DNA from: Chitinivibrionales bacterium
GTDB lineage: Bacteria; Fibrobacterota; Chitinivibrionia; Chitinivibrionales; FEN-1185
DNA: 10,524 bases
NCBI GenBank assembly: GCA_028718065.1
Contig: JAQUMP010000071.1
Coordinates: 1 to 10,524 of the forward strand
Direction: 5' to 3'
Shown here: positions 1-8,503 of the stretch, one piece after another
Layout of the letters: every line of letters begins with the position of its first letter
Position numbering within the stretch: position 1 is the first letter of the stretch
The notes under the pieces: generated by a model
Databases searched by the model: none
What the model was told of the DNA's origin: nothing
Seen by the model: only the letters and a program-made list of their open reading frames with translations
Position numbers and translations under genes: made by a program

Positions 1-506
1 TTAATTATGCCGCTGTCTAAGCGCGCGCTGAAGTTGGTCTGGTAGGAAACGTTGAAATTTACGCCGAGGCTCAGCCGTGTCCAGAGATTATTGGCATAGG
101 AAAACATAAATAAATTATTGGAATTGCTTACCGTGCTGTTCAGGGCAACGGGATTGCCGGTGGCCGGATCGGTATAATACTGGTCGACCTTGCCCGCATT
201 TTCACCGAAATAGGAAAATCCCCACGATTCTTTCATGCCGACCGGGAACGTAATTCCCGCTTCGGTGAGACGGAACGAGTTGTCCAGGATAAAACTTTCG
301 CAGGCGCGCACGGCGACATAATTCTCCTCCGTCAAAAAGGCCGGATTGGTAAGCGGGGAGTATGGCGACAGCAGGTCGCGCCAACGCTGCGTAACTAAGT
401 ATTCTCCGGGAAGACCGTCGGCAAAACAAAAAGCGCCGATTCCGGCGCACAAAAGAAAAAACCAGATGCGCCAGTGCCGCTTCCATGTTCTTTTAAAATT
501 TCTCAT
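1..506 (-). CDS. PorV-like outer-membrane beta-barrel protein (3' end cut by window)
   Basis: The reading frame starts at ATG 506-504 and stays open for 168 codons to the window edge, so the C-terminus is missing. Residues 1-29 form a signal peptide: a basic start (MRNFKRTWKR), a hydrophobic core, and probable cleavage at CFA|DG. The mature part has a PorV/PorQ-like opening with SPYSPLTNPAFLTEENYVAVR (about 48-68), then TEAGITFPVG (81-90) and WGFSYFGENAG (95-105), followed by alternating polar/aromatic strands such as LFMFSYANNLWTRLSLGVNF. Proteins of this kind are outer-membrane barrels of the FadL/PorV type in FCB bacteria, some serving secretion or surface attachment. The start overlaps the stop of the upstream VWA gene in an ATGA (503-506), with only a weak GGGG upstream, so translation is probably coupled. 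A longer antisense-frame ORF at 202-486 is a shadow. The barrel class is well supported; the exact role is unknown. Confidence 0.82.
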   Translation of the reverse strand, partial: MRNFKRTWKRHWRIWFFLLCAGIGAFCFADGLPGEYLVTQRWRDLLSPYSPLTNPAFLTEENYVAVRACESFILDNSFRLTEAGITFPVGMKESWGFSYFGENAGKVDQYYTDPATGNPVALNSTVSNSNNLFMFSYANNLWTRLSLGVNFNVSYQTNFSARLDSGII

Positions 507-2782
507 CGCAATATCCCCGGCTTGCCTTTAATCCCGATGTTAAGTTTTATGGTTTGTTTTCGGCCGCTTGGCTGGTCTTCTACCAGAATGCGCGCCAGAT
601 AAGTCCCGGTCGCCACGCGCATGCCGCTGCGGTTGGTCCCGTCCCAAGTGCATGAAAGTTTAAGCGCGCTGTCCGGGTCCGCGACCAATTGTTTTTTGTC
701 GACAACCACGTGGCCCACGGCGTCGAAAATGGTGACGGTGGCATTGGTAACGGGCCGCCAAACCCGGACAAAAATGGCGGTTGCGGCGTTGGTTGCGTCG
801 TTGCGGAAGGGATTCGGGCTGGCAAAATCGCTTTTTATGAGCGTGGCCCCCGGGCCGTATTGAATAGGAATGGCGTTTGCCTGGCCGGAAGGCCCTTTGT
901 TTCCATGGTTGTCGGTTATGGGCAGCACGGTTCCCGGGGTAATGCGCAGGCTGTCGGACACGGGTTTAATTGTTTCACTATGCGGCAAAACAAAAGTGAC
1001 CCGGTCCGCATTCGTGATCGTCCTGCTCGGACTAAGGTTGGCAAGCGGGAACTGTCCGGTTGACTGAACATAGGTAAAAACATCCTGCGGATTGGTGGAG
1101 GTCCAGTTGACCGGTTCGCTGAAAATTACCACGAGCGAATCATTAATGGGTCCCGGATAATAATAGACGGCCTTAATCACCGGACCGGCGCCGTCGATTA
1201 TCTGGGTTACGGCAAATGCCTGACCGTCGGCGGTCATGGCGACATTCGTAAGCGATACATCCGCCGAAAGCCATCCGGTTTCCATGGCGGGAACCTTGCT
1301 TTTATTGTTCTCGGCCAGAATCACATGGATCGTTTTATTCGCCAGGTCCGGCGCCAGCGCTATGGCGTGCAGCGAATCGTAGCTGTTGTCAAGCGTTTGC
1401 AGGTGCAGTGTTTTTATAAAAGCGGCCACGGCCGGCATCGTGGGCAGGATGGCGGTCGTGTCGGTCCAGCGGATATCTATTTTGTCAAGATACCCGTCGC
1501 CGCTCGTGTCCAGCAGCGTGGCGGAAACCGGAATAGCGCCGAGCGCCACCTGCCAGCATTGCTTGTCCAGGCCGGCCGGCAAGGTCGTGTCGCCCGAACG
1601 CTTTAGGTAAAAGGGGATGTTGACGGTTGTGTCTTTGCGGACATTGTTGGCCGTGTCGGCATAGTGGTAAACAATACCTAAAGTAAATGCGGTGACTTCC
1701 CCCGTCAGGGGAAAGCTGTTCGGAAAAACAAACGAACTATCGAGGTAAGTGGTGGAGGTCCGAGTGCCGTTTACCGTCATCTTGACCGGGCTTCCCGGGA
1801 CCAGGATATATTTCATGATATTCTGCATAAAGAGGCCCAGCAGGGCATCGTAACTGGTTTGAATGTTCCAAAGCGCACTCTCGGGATTGGTGGCCGAGTA
1901 ACCGTTCTGGCGAATACTTTGTATCATCATGGTAAGACTTGACGGCGCCTGGTTATTGGCGGTAAAAAACACGGTGAAGGTGGTCGGGACGTTGGTCCCG
2001 GCCACAAAGGCCAGCGAATCGAGCCCCATCTGGCTGTTGCCGCGGGGTTCTCCATCGGAGAGGAACACCACGAATTGTTGCCCGGCGGGGTTCTTTGCGT
2101 TTGCAAACGCTTCCCGGGCGGCTTCGAAGGCCACGTTGATGTTCGTGTTGGGCTGCATGGTAAACTGGGGTTTGTAGATTAAATCCGTAAAGGTCGTATT
2201 CCGGGATTGAGTGCTGTCGTGAGTTGCCAGGACATCCTTGATTACATCGATGCCCTTTTTACCGTCGTAGGTGGCATTGAGCGTCAGGAAGCGCATATAG
2301 GCCTGGTTCGGTTGGCCGTCGTTGTTTACGGTCGATGAAAGGGGGACGAAATATTTGCTGAAATATTGGCTGGTGCGCGGATCGAAATAGAGATGTTCCT
2401 GAAAAACCACCAGCGCTACTTCGGCCAGCGGTTGCACTTTGTAAATGGTATCGAGCAGCGCCCGCGTTACCGTAAAGCGCGATCCGCCGGGGTCGCTGGT
2501 GCTGGTCATGCTGCCCGAGTTGTCGATGACGAAAACGATCGAAGGCACCGCAGAGGCGCCCGTGACATTGGTGATGAGCGAACTGGATTTGCAGGCATGC
2601 ACCTGCCCCGAAAGCGCCACCACCGATTGGGGCACATAAATGGTATCGCCGATAAAGTTTTCCGGGCAACTCGTAAAGGTGAGATTGCACTGTTCCAAGG
2701 CGTAAAGCTTAACGCTTAAAAACGCCATGACCAAGAACACTGTCGTGGGCACTCGCCCCAAATGCGTTTGAGTTGCTTTCAT
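503..2782 (-). CDS. Secreted von Willebrand factor A domain protein with FlgD-like C-terminal Ig domain
   Basis: This is an exported protein of 759 residues. Residues 1-29 are a signal peptide (hydrophobic VFLVMAFLSVKLYAL). A short cysteine-containing segment follows (C32, C39, C64). The VWA domain spans about 80-330 with a complete-looking metal-ion site: DNSGS at 87-91, a threonine near 213 (NTNIN) and LSDGEP with D243. After it come beta-rich linker domains, a calcium-loop-like DTSGDGYLDKID (425-436), and an Ig-like stretch with IFSEPVNW (553-560). The C-terminal domain (about 648-750) contains SPNPF, TIFDAVG and WDGTNRSG...ATGTYLAR, the pattern of FlgD-type Ig or sorting-like domains of FCB surface proteins. 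The start is fixed by a GGGAGG (2789-2794) 6 nt upstream. Its partner is the coupled barrel gene. VWA domains usually bind protein ligands, so a surface adhesion or assembly role is plausible but inferred. Confidence 0.9.
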   Translation of the reverse strand: MKATQTHLGRVPTTVFLVMAFLSVKLYALEQCNLTFTSCPENFIGDTIYVPQSVVALSGQVHACKSSSLITNVTGASAVPSIVFVIDNSGSMTSTSDPGGSRFTVTRALLDTIYKVQPLAEVALVVFQEHLYFDPRTSQYFSKYFVPLSSTVNNDGQPNQAYMRFLTLNATYDGKKGIDVIKDVLATHDSTQSRNTTFTDLIYKPQFTMQPNTNINVAFEAAREAFANAKNPAGQQFVVFLSDGEPRGNSQMGLDSLAFVAGTNVPTTFTVFFTANNQAPSSLTMMIQSIRQNGYSATNPESALWNIQTSYDALLGLFMQNIMKYILVPGSPVKMTVNGTRTSTTYLDSSFVFPNSFPLTGEVTAFTLGIVYHYADTANNVRKDTTVNIPFYLKRSGDTTLPAGLDKQCWQVALGAIPVSATLLDTSGDGYLDKIDIRWTDTTAILPTMPAVAAFIKTLHLQTLDNSYDSLHAIALAPDLANKTIHVILAENNKSKVPAMETGWLSADVSLTNVAMTADGQAFAVTQIIDGAGPVIKAVYYYPGPINDSLVVIFSEPVNWTSTNPQDVFTYVQSTGQFPLANLSPSRTITNADRVTFVLPHSETIKPVSDSLRITPGTVLPITDNHGNKGPSGQANAIPIQYGPGATLIKSDFASPNPFRNDATNAATAIFVRVWRPVTNATVTIFDAVGHVVVDKKQLVADPDSALKLSCTWDGTNRSGMRVATGTYLARILVEDQPSGRKQTIKLNIGIKGKPGILR

Positions 2783-3034
2783 CTGCCGCCTCCCTTGCCC
2801 GGAAATTGAGGGCCCCGTTAAATTTTGTTGGTAAGCAGCGTCGCACGGTTTGCCAAGGGCCGATCAAAATGGTTCTTTGGAATATAATTTAATTTTAATA
2901 TCTAACAGAGCATAAAGCTATTGGAATCAATATTTGTGTATTCAAATTGTGTTTCGATCATTCGTAATTGCTTGACTTTACAACAGCTATACATTTATAT
3001 TTAAGCTTTCCGTTGATACAAAACAGGGAGGCAA
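2783..3034. promoter_or_regulatory. Divergent intergenic control region between the VWA and TPR operons
   Basis: These 252 bp are much richer in A and T than the flanking genes, especially 2880-3005. Both flanking genes begin with a GGGAGG ribosome site (2789-2794 on the minus strand, 3026-3031 on the plus strand). On the plus strand a good sigma70-type promoter is visible and is listed separately. On the minus strand I found no pair of boxes with acceptable spacing: TTGATT and TAGATA occur but are 20 bp apart. The VWA promoter is therefore unassigned. No clear operator palindrome was seen. Confidence 0.6.
2972..3001 (+). promoter_or_regulatory. Predicted sigma70-type promoter of the TPR-LRR operon
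   Basis: A -35 box TTGACT (2972-2977) is followed after 18 bp by a -10 box TATATT (2996-3001). An overlapping TTATAT (2995-3000) gives 17 bp spacing. Transcription would start near 3008, leaving a leader of about 27 nt with GGGAGG at 3026-3031. The same TTGACT/TATATT pair recurs in front of the toxin-like gene at the right end of the window. Confidence 0.6.
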
Positions 3035-5776
3035 ATGGTTTACTATTCCGGACATTTTTTCCGCCGGGTTGCTTTAATCGGTTTGGCTCTGGGCCTATCA
3101 TACGCCGTGGCCGATGAAAAATTTGAGGGTCTCATTGCCGCCGGCAAATTCGATAAGGCCATCGAATATGCCGACCAGGCGCTTGCGGCTTCGGGCCGGA
3201 CGGCGGATATCTGGTTACATCTGGCCGAAGCCTACCAGCAAACCGGCGCCTCCAAAACCAAGGTGCTTTCGTGTTTTCACGAGGCGCAAAAGCTCGATCC
3301 GAAAAGTTCCAACCTTTTTTACTTGCGGGGCAACTTTGAATTGCACAACCGGCAATTCGAAGACGCGCTTGCCGATTTTCAGGAAAGTTTCCTTATAAAA
3401 CGCACCGCTCTTGCGGCCGAAGGCATTGCGGTAACGGCCAATGTTTTAAAATTGGCGGACAAGGCGCACGACGCCGCCGAGTCGGCCATAGCGCTCGATT
3501 CCACGGTCATTCAACCCCGTCTTATTCTTGCAAAATCCGCGTTCGACGAAAAAAATTACGCCCAAAGCGCCAAACTATTGGAGTATATCGCCGTCAAAAA
3601 AGGTACCGACCTGAGTGTCTGGAAAAACCTTGCCGAGTGCTATAAAAAGCTGGCCGACCGGAACAATCTGGCGCGGGTCCAGGGTAAGATCGTGGAATTA
3701 GACAAAAAGGACATCGAGTCCCGCCGCGCGTTGGTCGAGTACAAATTATCGCGTACCGATACCGCCGCCGCCGTTGCCATCCTCCAGCAACTTGCGGCGC
3801 TCATGCCCGGTAACACCGCTCCAATAAAACAGCTTTTTCTTATTACCGATGGCCGCGGGCAGAAAAAAGAGGCCCTCCTTTACCTTAAACAATATCTTGC
3901 GCTGGATTCAACCGCCGCCGAAATGTATAAAACCCTCGGCGATTTGCTTTACGACCAGAAAGATTTTCCGGGGGCGCTTGAGGCCTATCGCCATACGCTC
4001 CGGCTCGATCCCCAGGCGCATGGTTTTTACGCCCGTTATGCCTTGCTTCTTCTTCAACTGGGGCCGAAAAACGAAGCGGTTGCCGCCATTAAGGGAGCGG
4101 CCCGGGTAGGCGAGGCCACGGCCGCTTTGTACACGACACTCGGCGATATTTACAAAAAGAACAAACAGTTCGCCGAAGCCGCCGCCGCCTATCAGGACGC
4201 GCTTAAAACCGATACTAAAAACAATGCCCTTTTAAGTTTGCTGGCCGAATGTTACGCCTTGTCCGGCGACCGCAAGAACGCCATTATTACCTATGAACAG
4301 GTGGTGCTCATTAATCCCAACGCCGGCGTCGAGTACAAGGTCCTCGGTGATTTGAATATGCAGGCGGGGAACACGGGCGAAGCCTTGGCCGCCTACAAAA
4401 AATATCTCGCTAAAAAACCGGACGACGCCGTCGCGCGCACGGTCGGCATGGCGGCCTGGGAGGCCAAGCAGTACCAGGAAGCGATAAAATACTTGACCCT
4501 TGTCAAGCAACCGGGACTGCTGGATGTCGCTTGCAACATGGCGCTTGGATTGTCCTATTACTTTACCGGCGATTGCACCGCCGCTGCCGGAGCATTGACG
4601 GCCGCGAACGCGGGCGAGGCGGGCGTGAACACCGCTAAAAAGATTTTAAAGCCCCTGGCTGAGTGTTTGGAAAAGGCCGGCAAGCAAAGCCAGGCCGCCG
4701 CAGCCTATCAGACGTACGCGGCAATCCCCGGAATCCGCGATTCCGACGCCTCCTTTAAAAGCGCCTTTTTGCGAGAAAAAAGCGAGCGGGCCGTTGCCAT
4801 GCGGATTTACGAATCAAACATTTCTCTTTTTCCAAAAGACTATCGCAGTTTTGCCCGACTGGGCGTGCTGCTCGCGGACAATACCGCTACGCTTGCCACG
4901 GCTGCGGCACGGCTTGCGGCCGCCGCGCTGCTCGCGGACACGGTCCCCATGATCTGGTTCAAGCTGGGCGAGGTGAACGATCGGCTTGGCAAAGGGGACA
5001 AAGCCCTGGCCGCTTATAAAAAGTTTTTGACGCTCGATCCCAAAAACGGCAAAGTCGCCCGCTTAGTCGGCCTGGTCCAGCTTAAAAAGGGCTTGACAAG
5101 CGAGGGAATCACCAACCTGGAGACGGCGCTTGGGGCCGCGCCCGACGATGTTGAGGTGATCCTGGCGCTGGCGCATGCCTACCTGGCCGCCAATAATGCG
5201 GAGCGGGCCATTGCCCTGCTCAGCAAGGCCAAGACCATAAAGAAAGAGGACGCCGATTTACGCATAGAACTTTACGGGCTCTACAAGCAGACCCAGAACG
5301 GCCAGGCCGCCGAAGCGGAAATAAAACAGCTCATCGACCTTAATAAAAACAGCACCACCTATAAAGTTCTTTACATTCAAGACCTTTTTGCGCAGGGCCG
5401 TTACGACGAAGCCCAAAAACTCGCCGCGACGGTTCTGAGCACCGAGGCCGCCAACGTCGATCTGCTTCTTATGACGGCGCGGATACAAAAGATAAAAAAG
5501 AATTACGACGAAGCCATGGAAACGTACAAATCGGTCCTGTACATTAAGGCGGATAACCCCGCGGCGTTGTGCGAGCGCGCCGATATCTACCTGCTGCAAT
5601 CCAAACTCGATCGTGCCAAGGAATACTACGATAAATCACTCAAGGTCGATCCCCGCTATGCGCCGGCCGAAATGGGACTGGCGCAACTGGCCAAGGCGCA
5701 AAACGACAAGGCGGGGTATCAGCAGCATTTGGCGGCGGCGCGGCAACTCGATCCGGCTATAAAAGAAATTCCCTAA
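3035..5776 (+). CDS. Large exported tetratricopeptide-repeat (TPR) protein
   Basis: This protein of 913 residues has a signal peptide (1-26, cleavage at AVA|DEKF). The rest, about 27 to 905, is almost entirely TPR-type helix pairs of roughly 34 residues, for example GDLLYDQKDFPGALEAYRHT, GDIYKKNKQFAEAAAAYQDA, GEVNDRLGKGDKALAAYKKF and ARIQKIKKNYDEAMETYKSV. The characteristic small-residue, Ala and Pro positions (LDP, INP, VDP ends) are present. I estimate more than twenty repeats. There is no enzymatic domain. It should form a long solenoid in the periplasm acting as a protein-binding scaffold; the partner is unknown. The start has GGGAGG at 3026-3031, unusually close (3 nt) to the ATG; an in-frame stop at 3014-3016 and no other start codon upstream exclude a longer form. 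The Ala-rich segment around residues 612-636 contains a short repeated LLAD motif. It is followed 36 bp later by an LRR lipoprotein, probably in the same transcript. Confidence 0.92.
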   Translation: MVYYSGHFFRRVALIGLALGLSYAVADEKFEGLIAAGKFDKAIEYADQALAASGRTADIWLHLAEAYQQTGASKTKVLSCFHEAQKLDPKSSNLFYLRGNFELHNRQFEDALADFQESFLIKRTALAAEGIAVTANVLKLADKAHDAAESAIALDSTVIQPRLILAKSAFDEKNYAQSAKLLEYIAVKKGTDLSVWKNLAECYKKLADRNNLARVQGKIVELDKKDIESRRALVEYKLSRTDTAAAVAILQQLAALMPGNTAPIKQLFLITDGRGQKKEALLYLKQYLALDSTAAEMYKTLGDLLYDQKDFPGALEAYRHTLRLDPQAHGFYARYALLLLQLGPKNEAVAAIKGAARVGEATAALYTTLGDIYKKNKQFAEAAAAYQDALKTDTKNNALLSLLAECYALSGDRKNAIITYEQVVLINPNAGVEYKVLGDLNMQAGNTGEALAAYKKYLAKKPDDAVARTVGMAAWEAKQYQEAIKYLTLVKQPGLLDVACNMALGLSYYFTGDCTAAAGALTAANAGEAGVNTAKKILKPLAECLEKAGKQSQAAAAYQTYAAIPGIRDSDASFKSAFLREKSERAVAMRIYESNISLFPKDYRSFARLGVLLADNTATLATAAARLAAAALLADTVPMIWFKLGEVNDRLGKGDKALAAYKKFLTLDPKNGKVARLVGLVQLKKGLTSEGITNLETALGAAPDDVEVILALAHAYLAANNAERAIALLSKAKTIKKEDADLRIELYGLYKQTQNGQAAEAEIKQLIDLNKNSTTYKVLYIQDLFAQGRYDEAQKLAATVLSTEAANVDLLLMTARIQKIKKNYDEAMETYKSVLYIKADNPAALCERADIYLLQSKLDRAKEYYDKSLKVDPRYAPAEMGLAQLAKAQNDKAGYQQHLAAARQLDPAIKEIP

Positions 5777-5812
5777 AGAAGAGAAGCGACCGGGAATTTA
5801 ACGGAGGCGGCG

Positions 5813-6520
5813 ATGAAGTTTACAAACGTTATATACTTTGTCGGACTTATGGCGCTTTCCGCCTGCGCCCAGCGCTATAGCGACGACTCCTTGATTGTGC
5901 GCGCCTTGCTCGATAGCGCCGGGTATGCGCGCATTTCGGTGGATAGCGCCACGCGCGTGGATTCCGGCCGCATTGTTTCCCTGGACCTCAGCACCCGCCG
6001 CGCAAATTACCCCGGCTTCAGCCAGGTGGATTCGCGCATAAACCGGCTTAGTGCGCTTCAGTACCTTTCGCTGGCCGGTAACGATCTGGAATACCTGCCC
6101 AACGAGTTGTGCGATCTGGCGCGCCTTAAAAGGCTTGACGTGCGCAACAACCGCCTTAAGGAATTACCCCATGCCATCGACAAGCTGGCGGCGCTTGAGG
6201 AACTTAATGCCCGCAACAATCAATTGGAGACGCTGCCGGATGAATTTTACAATTTAAAATCCCTGCGCATCGTGCAGCTCATGGCCAACAAAATCGGATC
6301 CTTTCCGGATAAAATCAAATATCTTACCAATCTGCGGGAATTGTACGTGCGCAGCAACAACCTTGCTTCGCTGCCGCGCGAATTATTGCACATGAATCTT
6401 GCTAAAATCGATTACGACCAGAATAAAATCTGCAAGCCGACCCCGGAGCTTGAACGCTGGATGCACGACCGCGACCAGGATTGGTGCAACCGCCAGTCAT
6501 GTCCGAGCGGGTGTAAATAA
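5813..6520 (+). CDS. Leucine-rich-repeat lipoprotein
   Basis: This is a protein of 235 residues with a lipoprotein signal. The lipobox LSAC ends at C18, and residue +2 is Ala, which by the usual rule favours the outer membrane. An N-terminal cap (about 26-78) contains RALLDSAGY and IVSLDLS. Five leucine-rich repeats of exactly 23 residues follow (79-101, 102-124, 125-147, 148-170, 171-193), with the bacterial xxLxxLxxLxLxxNxLxxLPxx pattern. The C-terminal tail has four cysteines (C207, C225, C230, C234) that could form a disulfide-bonded cap, which fits an exported protein. GGAGG (5803-5807) lies 5 nt before the ATG. It is the second gene after the TPR protein, 36 bp apart, so co-transcription is likely. 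LRRs bind proteins; the ligand cannot be deduced. No terminator hairpin follows, and the stop lies 5 bp from that of the convergent ABC-F gene. Confidence 0.92.
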   Translation: MKFTNVIYFVGLMALSACAQRYSDDSLIVRALLDSAGYARISVDSATRVDSGRIVSLDLSTRRANYPGFSQVDSRINRLSALQYLSLAGNDLEYLPNELCDLARLKRLDVRNNRLKELPHAIDKLAALEELNARNNQLETLPDEFYNLKSLRIVQLMANKIGSFPDKIKYLTNLRELYVRSNNLASLPRELLHMNLAKIDYDQNKICKPTPELERWMHDRDQDWCNRQSCPSGCK

Positions 6521-6525
6521 AAGGG

Positions 6526-8451
6526 CTAGTTGCTTTCCGACTCTTCCTGCAGCGCCTCCCACTCCTTGAGCAAGCGCGCATTTTCTTTTTCCGCGTTTTT
6601 AAATTTATAGTTGGTTGACTGAAGCAATTCATAATTGGTGGAATTGGCGGGATCGTGCATCGTGGTTTTATAACTCTCCAATTCGCTTTCACAGCTCTGG
6701 ATTTGCCGCTCGATTTTTTCTATTTTCCGCGCTAACTGTTTTTGCAGTTCACGCTGCTTAATACGCTGCTCTTTTTCCAGTTTCTCCTTGTCCGGCGCTT
6801 TGGATTTTTTGTTTGCATCGTTTTGCGATTGCAAACCAAAAAGCGATTCGCAATAGTAGCGGTAATCGTCTAAGGAACCGGGAAAATCACGGAAGAGGTC
6901 CGGCCGCATCTCGATGATGCGCGTAGCAATGGCATTCACAAAATACTCATTATGGGAGACAAACAGGACCGTGCCGTCGAACTCCTGCAGCGCGCCCGTT
7001 AAAATTTCCACCGATTGAATATCAAGATGGTTGGTAGGTTCGTCCAAAAGCAAAACGTTTCCGGGCCGGGCGAGAATGGAGGCCAGCACCAGCCGCGATT
7101 TTTCGCCGCCGGAAAGCACTTTTACGGTTTTGTCGATATCGTTGTTGCCGAACAAGAATGCCCCTAAAACATTGCGGATATAGGTGGTTTCGCCGGACCC
7201 CGCGGCTGCGGCGATGGTCTGGTACAGGGTTAATTCGGGGTTAAGCTGTTCGAGCTGGTGCTGGCCGAAATAGCGCAACTCACAATTATGCCCGTAAACC
7301 ACCGCGCCCTCGGAGGCTGCCAGCAAACCGGCGCATAATTTGAGCAGGGTGCTTTTGCCGGCGCCGTTCGGGCCGATAATGGCCGCCTTTTCTCCCCGCA
7401 GGATCGACAAATTAAGATTTTTAAAAACGGTCAGATCGCCGTAAGCGGCCGCGGCGCGTTCGACCTTTAACGGTACGTTGCCGCAGGGCGGCGCCGGCGG
7501 AAATGAAAAATCGATCGCGGCGGCGTTGCGGCGCAGCGTGGGCATGGCCTCTTTAAGTTCCTGCACTTTTTTAATGCGCGACTGAACCTGCGAGGCCTTG
7601 GTTGACTTGGCGCGAAAACGGTCGATAAAACGCCTTGTTTGGTTGAGCTCCCGCTGCATATTCTTGGCGGCGTTGGCGGCCGCTTCCTCGTGGGCGTCGC
7701 GCTGGGCCAGATAGGCATCGTAGTTGCCTTTGTAAAGAACAATCGAATTGCCGTAAATTTCGGCCGTGGTCGTGCTCATGCGGTTTAAAAATTCGCGGTC
7801 GTGGCTTATAATCATGGTGCCGCCTTCAAAGCGGCCCAGGAATTTTTCCAGCCAGATCAGCGAATCCATGTCCAGATGATTGGTCGGTTCGTCAAGCAGG
7901 AGCATGGAAGGCGCCAGCAGCAGAAGCTGCGCCAGCACCACCCGCATGCGAAAGCCGCCGCTCAGGCGCGGAATGGGCTGCTGCCAAAAGGCCTCCGGAA
8001 CCCCTAAGCCCGCCAGGATTGCTTCGGCGCGCGAGGCAAGCGCAAAGGCGTCGTGATGCTCCACCTGGTCCCACAAATGCGCCATGGCGGCCATTGCCTG
8101 CTGCCGGGCCTCCTCCGGTGTATTGTGGTGGGCAATAATGCCGGAAAGCTCCTCGATTCTGGATTCGTAGTTTACAACGTGCGAAAACGGCTCCAGCACG
8201 ATTTCAAGCGGGCTTTTTTCGCCCAGCACTTCCACCTCCTGGGGCAGATAGCCGCAGGAAAACCCGGGCGGCAGGATGATGCGGCCATCGTCGGGTTGCG
8301 TCTCGCCCGAAAGTATGCGGAAGAGCGTTGTTTTGCCCGAGCCGTTCGGCCCGATCAGGCCGATATGGTGCTGCTCGTTGAGCGACACATTCATGCCCTC
8401 AAACACCGGACGGCCGGAGTAATGCTTGGAAATGTTGGAGAATACTATCAT
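6526..8451 (-). CDS. ABC-F family ATPase (EttA/Uup/YheS/YdiF group)
   Basis: This 641-residue protein is a soluble tandem ATPase with no membrane segment, as in the ABC-F translation-factor family, whose members act at the ribosome E site. Domain 1 has Walker A GPNGSGKT (34-41), Q71, signature LSGGF (163-167), Walker B LLLDEPTNHLD (184-194) and SHD (216-218). The interdomain linker (about 245-315) carries the family motif AKSTKASQVQSRIKK (281-295), which contacts P-site tRNA in characterised members. Domain 2 has GPNGAGKS (360-367), LSGGE (446-450) and LLLDEPTNHLD (467-477). Residues about 550-638 form a charged C-terminal coiled coil, as in YheS/YdiF-like members. One oddity is that the second H-loop reads SHNEYF rather than the usual SHDRxF. 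No Shine-Dalgarno sequence precedes the ATG, and no alternative start exists before the in-frame stop at 8515-8517. A general ribosome-rescue role is more likely than drug resistance, but the subfamily is not resolved. Confidence 0.95.
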   Translation of the reverse strand: MIVFSNISKHYSGRPVFEGMNVSLNEQHHIGLIGPNGSGKTTLFRILSGETQPDDGRIILPPGFSCGYLPQEVEVLGEKSPLEIVLEPFSHVVNYESRIEELSGIIAHHNTPEEARQQAMAAMAHLWDQVEHHDAFALASRAEAILAGLGVPEAFWQQPIPRLSGGFRMRVVLAQLLLLAPSMLLLDEPTNHLDMDSLIWLEKFLGRFEGGTMIISHDREFLNRMSTTTAEIYGNSIVLYKGNYDAYLAQRDAHEEAAANAAKNMQRELNQTRRFIDRFRAKSTKASQVQSRIKKVQELKEAMPTLRRNAAAIDFSFPPAPPCGNVPLKVERAAAAYGDLTVFKNLNLSILRGEKAAIIGPNGAGKSTLLKLCAGLLAASEGAVVYGHNCELRYFGQHQLEQLNPELTLYQTIAAAAGSGETTYIRNVLGAFLFGNNDIDKTVKVLSGGEKSRLVLASILARPGNVLLLDEPTNHLDIQSVEILTGALQEFDGTVLFVSHNEYFVNAIATRIIEMRPDLFRDFPGSLDDYRYYCESLFGLQSQNDANKKSKAPDKEKLEKEQRIKQRELQKQLARKIEKIERQIQSCESELESYKTTMHDPANSTNYELLQSTNYKFKNAEKENARLLKEWEALQEESESN

Positions 8452-8503
8452 AGAGGCGCTATAAAATAATTCTTTATCAGGCGGGCCCGTTGAGACAACG
8501 GAT

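Noticed and set aside
202..486. 94-codon open frame on the minus strand
   Set aside because: It overlaps the barrel gene in another frame, lacks a coherent signal peptide or domain, and is arginine-rich as shadow frames are.
4867..4940. GCTGCTCGCGGACA occurring twice 60 bp apart in the TPR gene
   Set aside because: It encodes a repeated LLAD motif in an Ala-rich TPR segment; short internal similarity is expected in repeat proteins.
6480..6570. Possible bidirectional terminator between the convergent LRR and ABC-F genes
   Set aside because: Only 5 bp separate the stop codons, and I see no stable hairpin with a T-run on either strand.
8053..8469. 138-codon plus-strand frame inside the ABC-F gene, and similar long frames inside the VWA and TPR genes
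   Set aside because: They are antisense or out-of-frame shadows of clearly functional genes with complete motifs.
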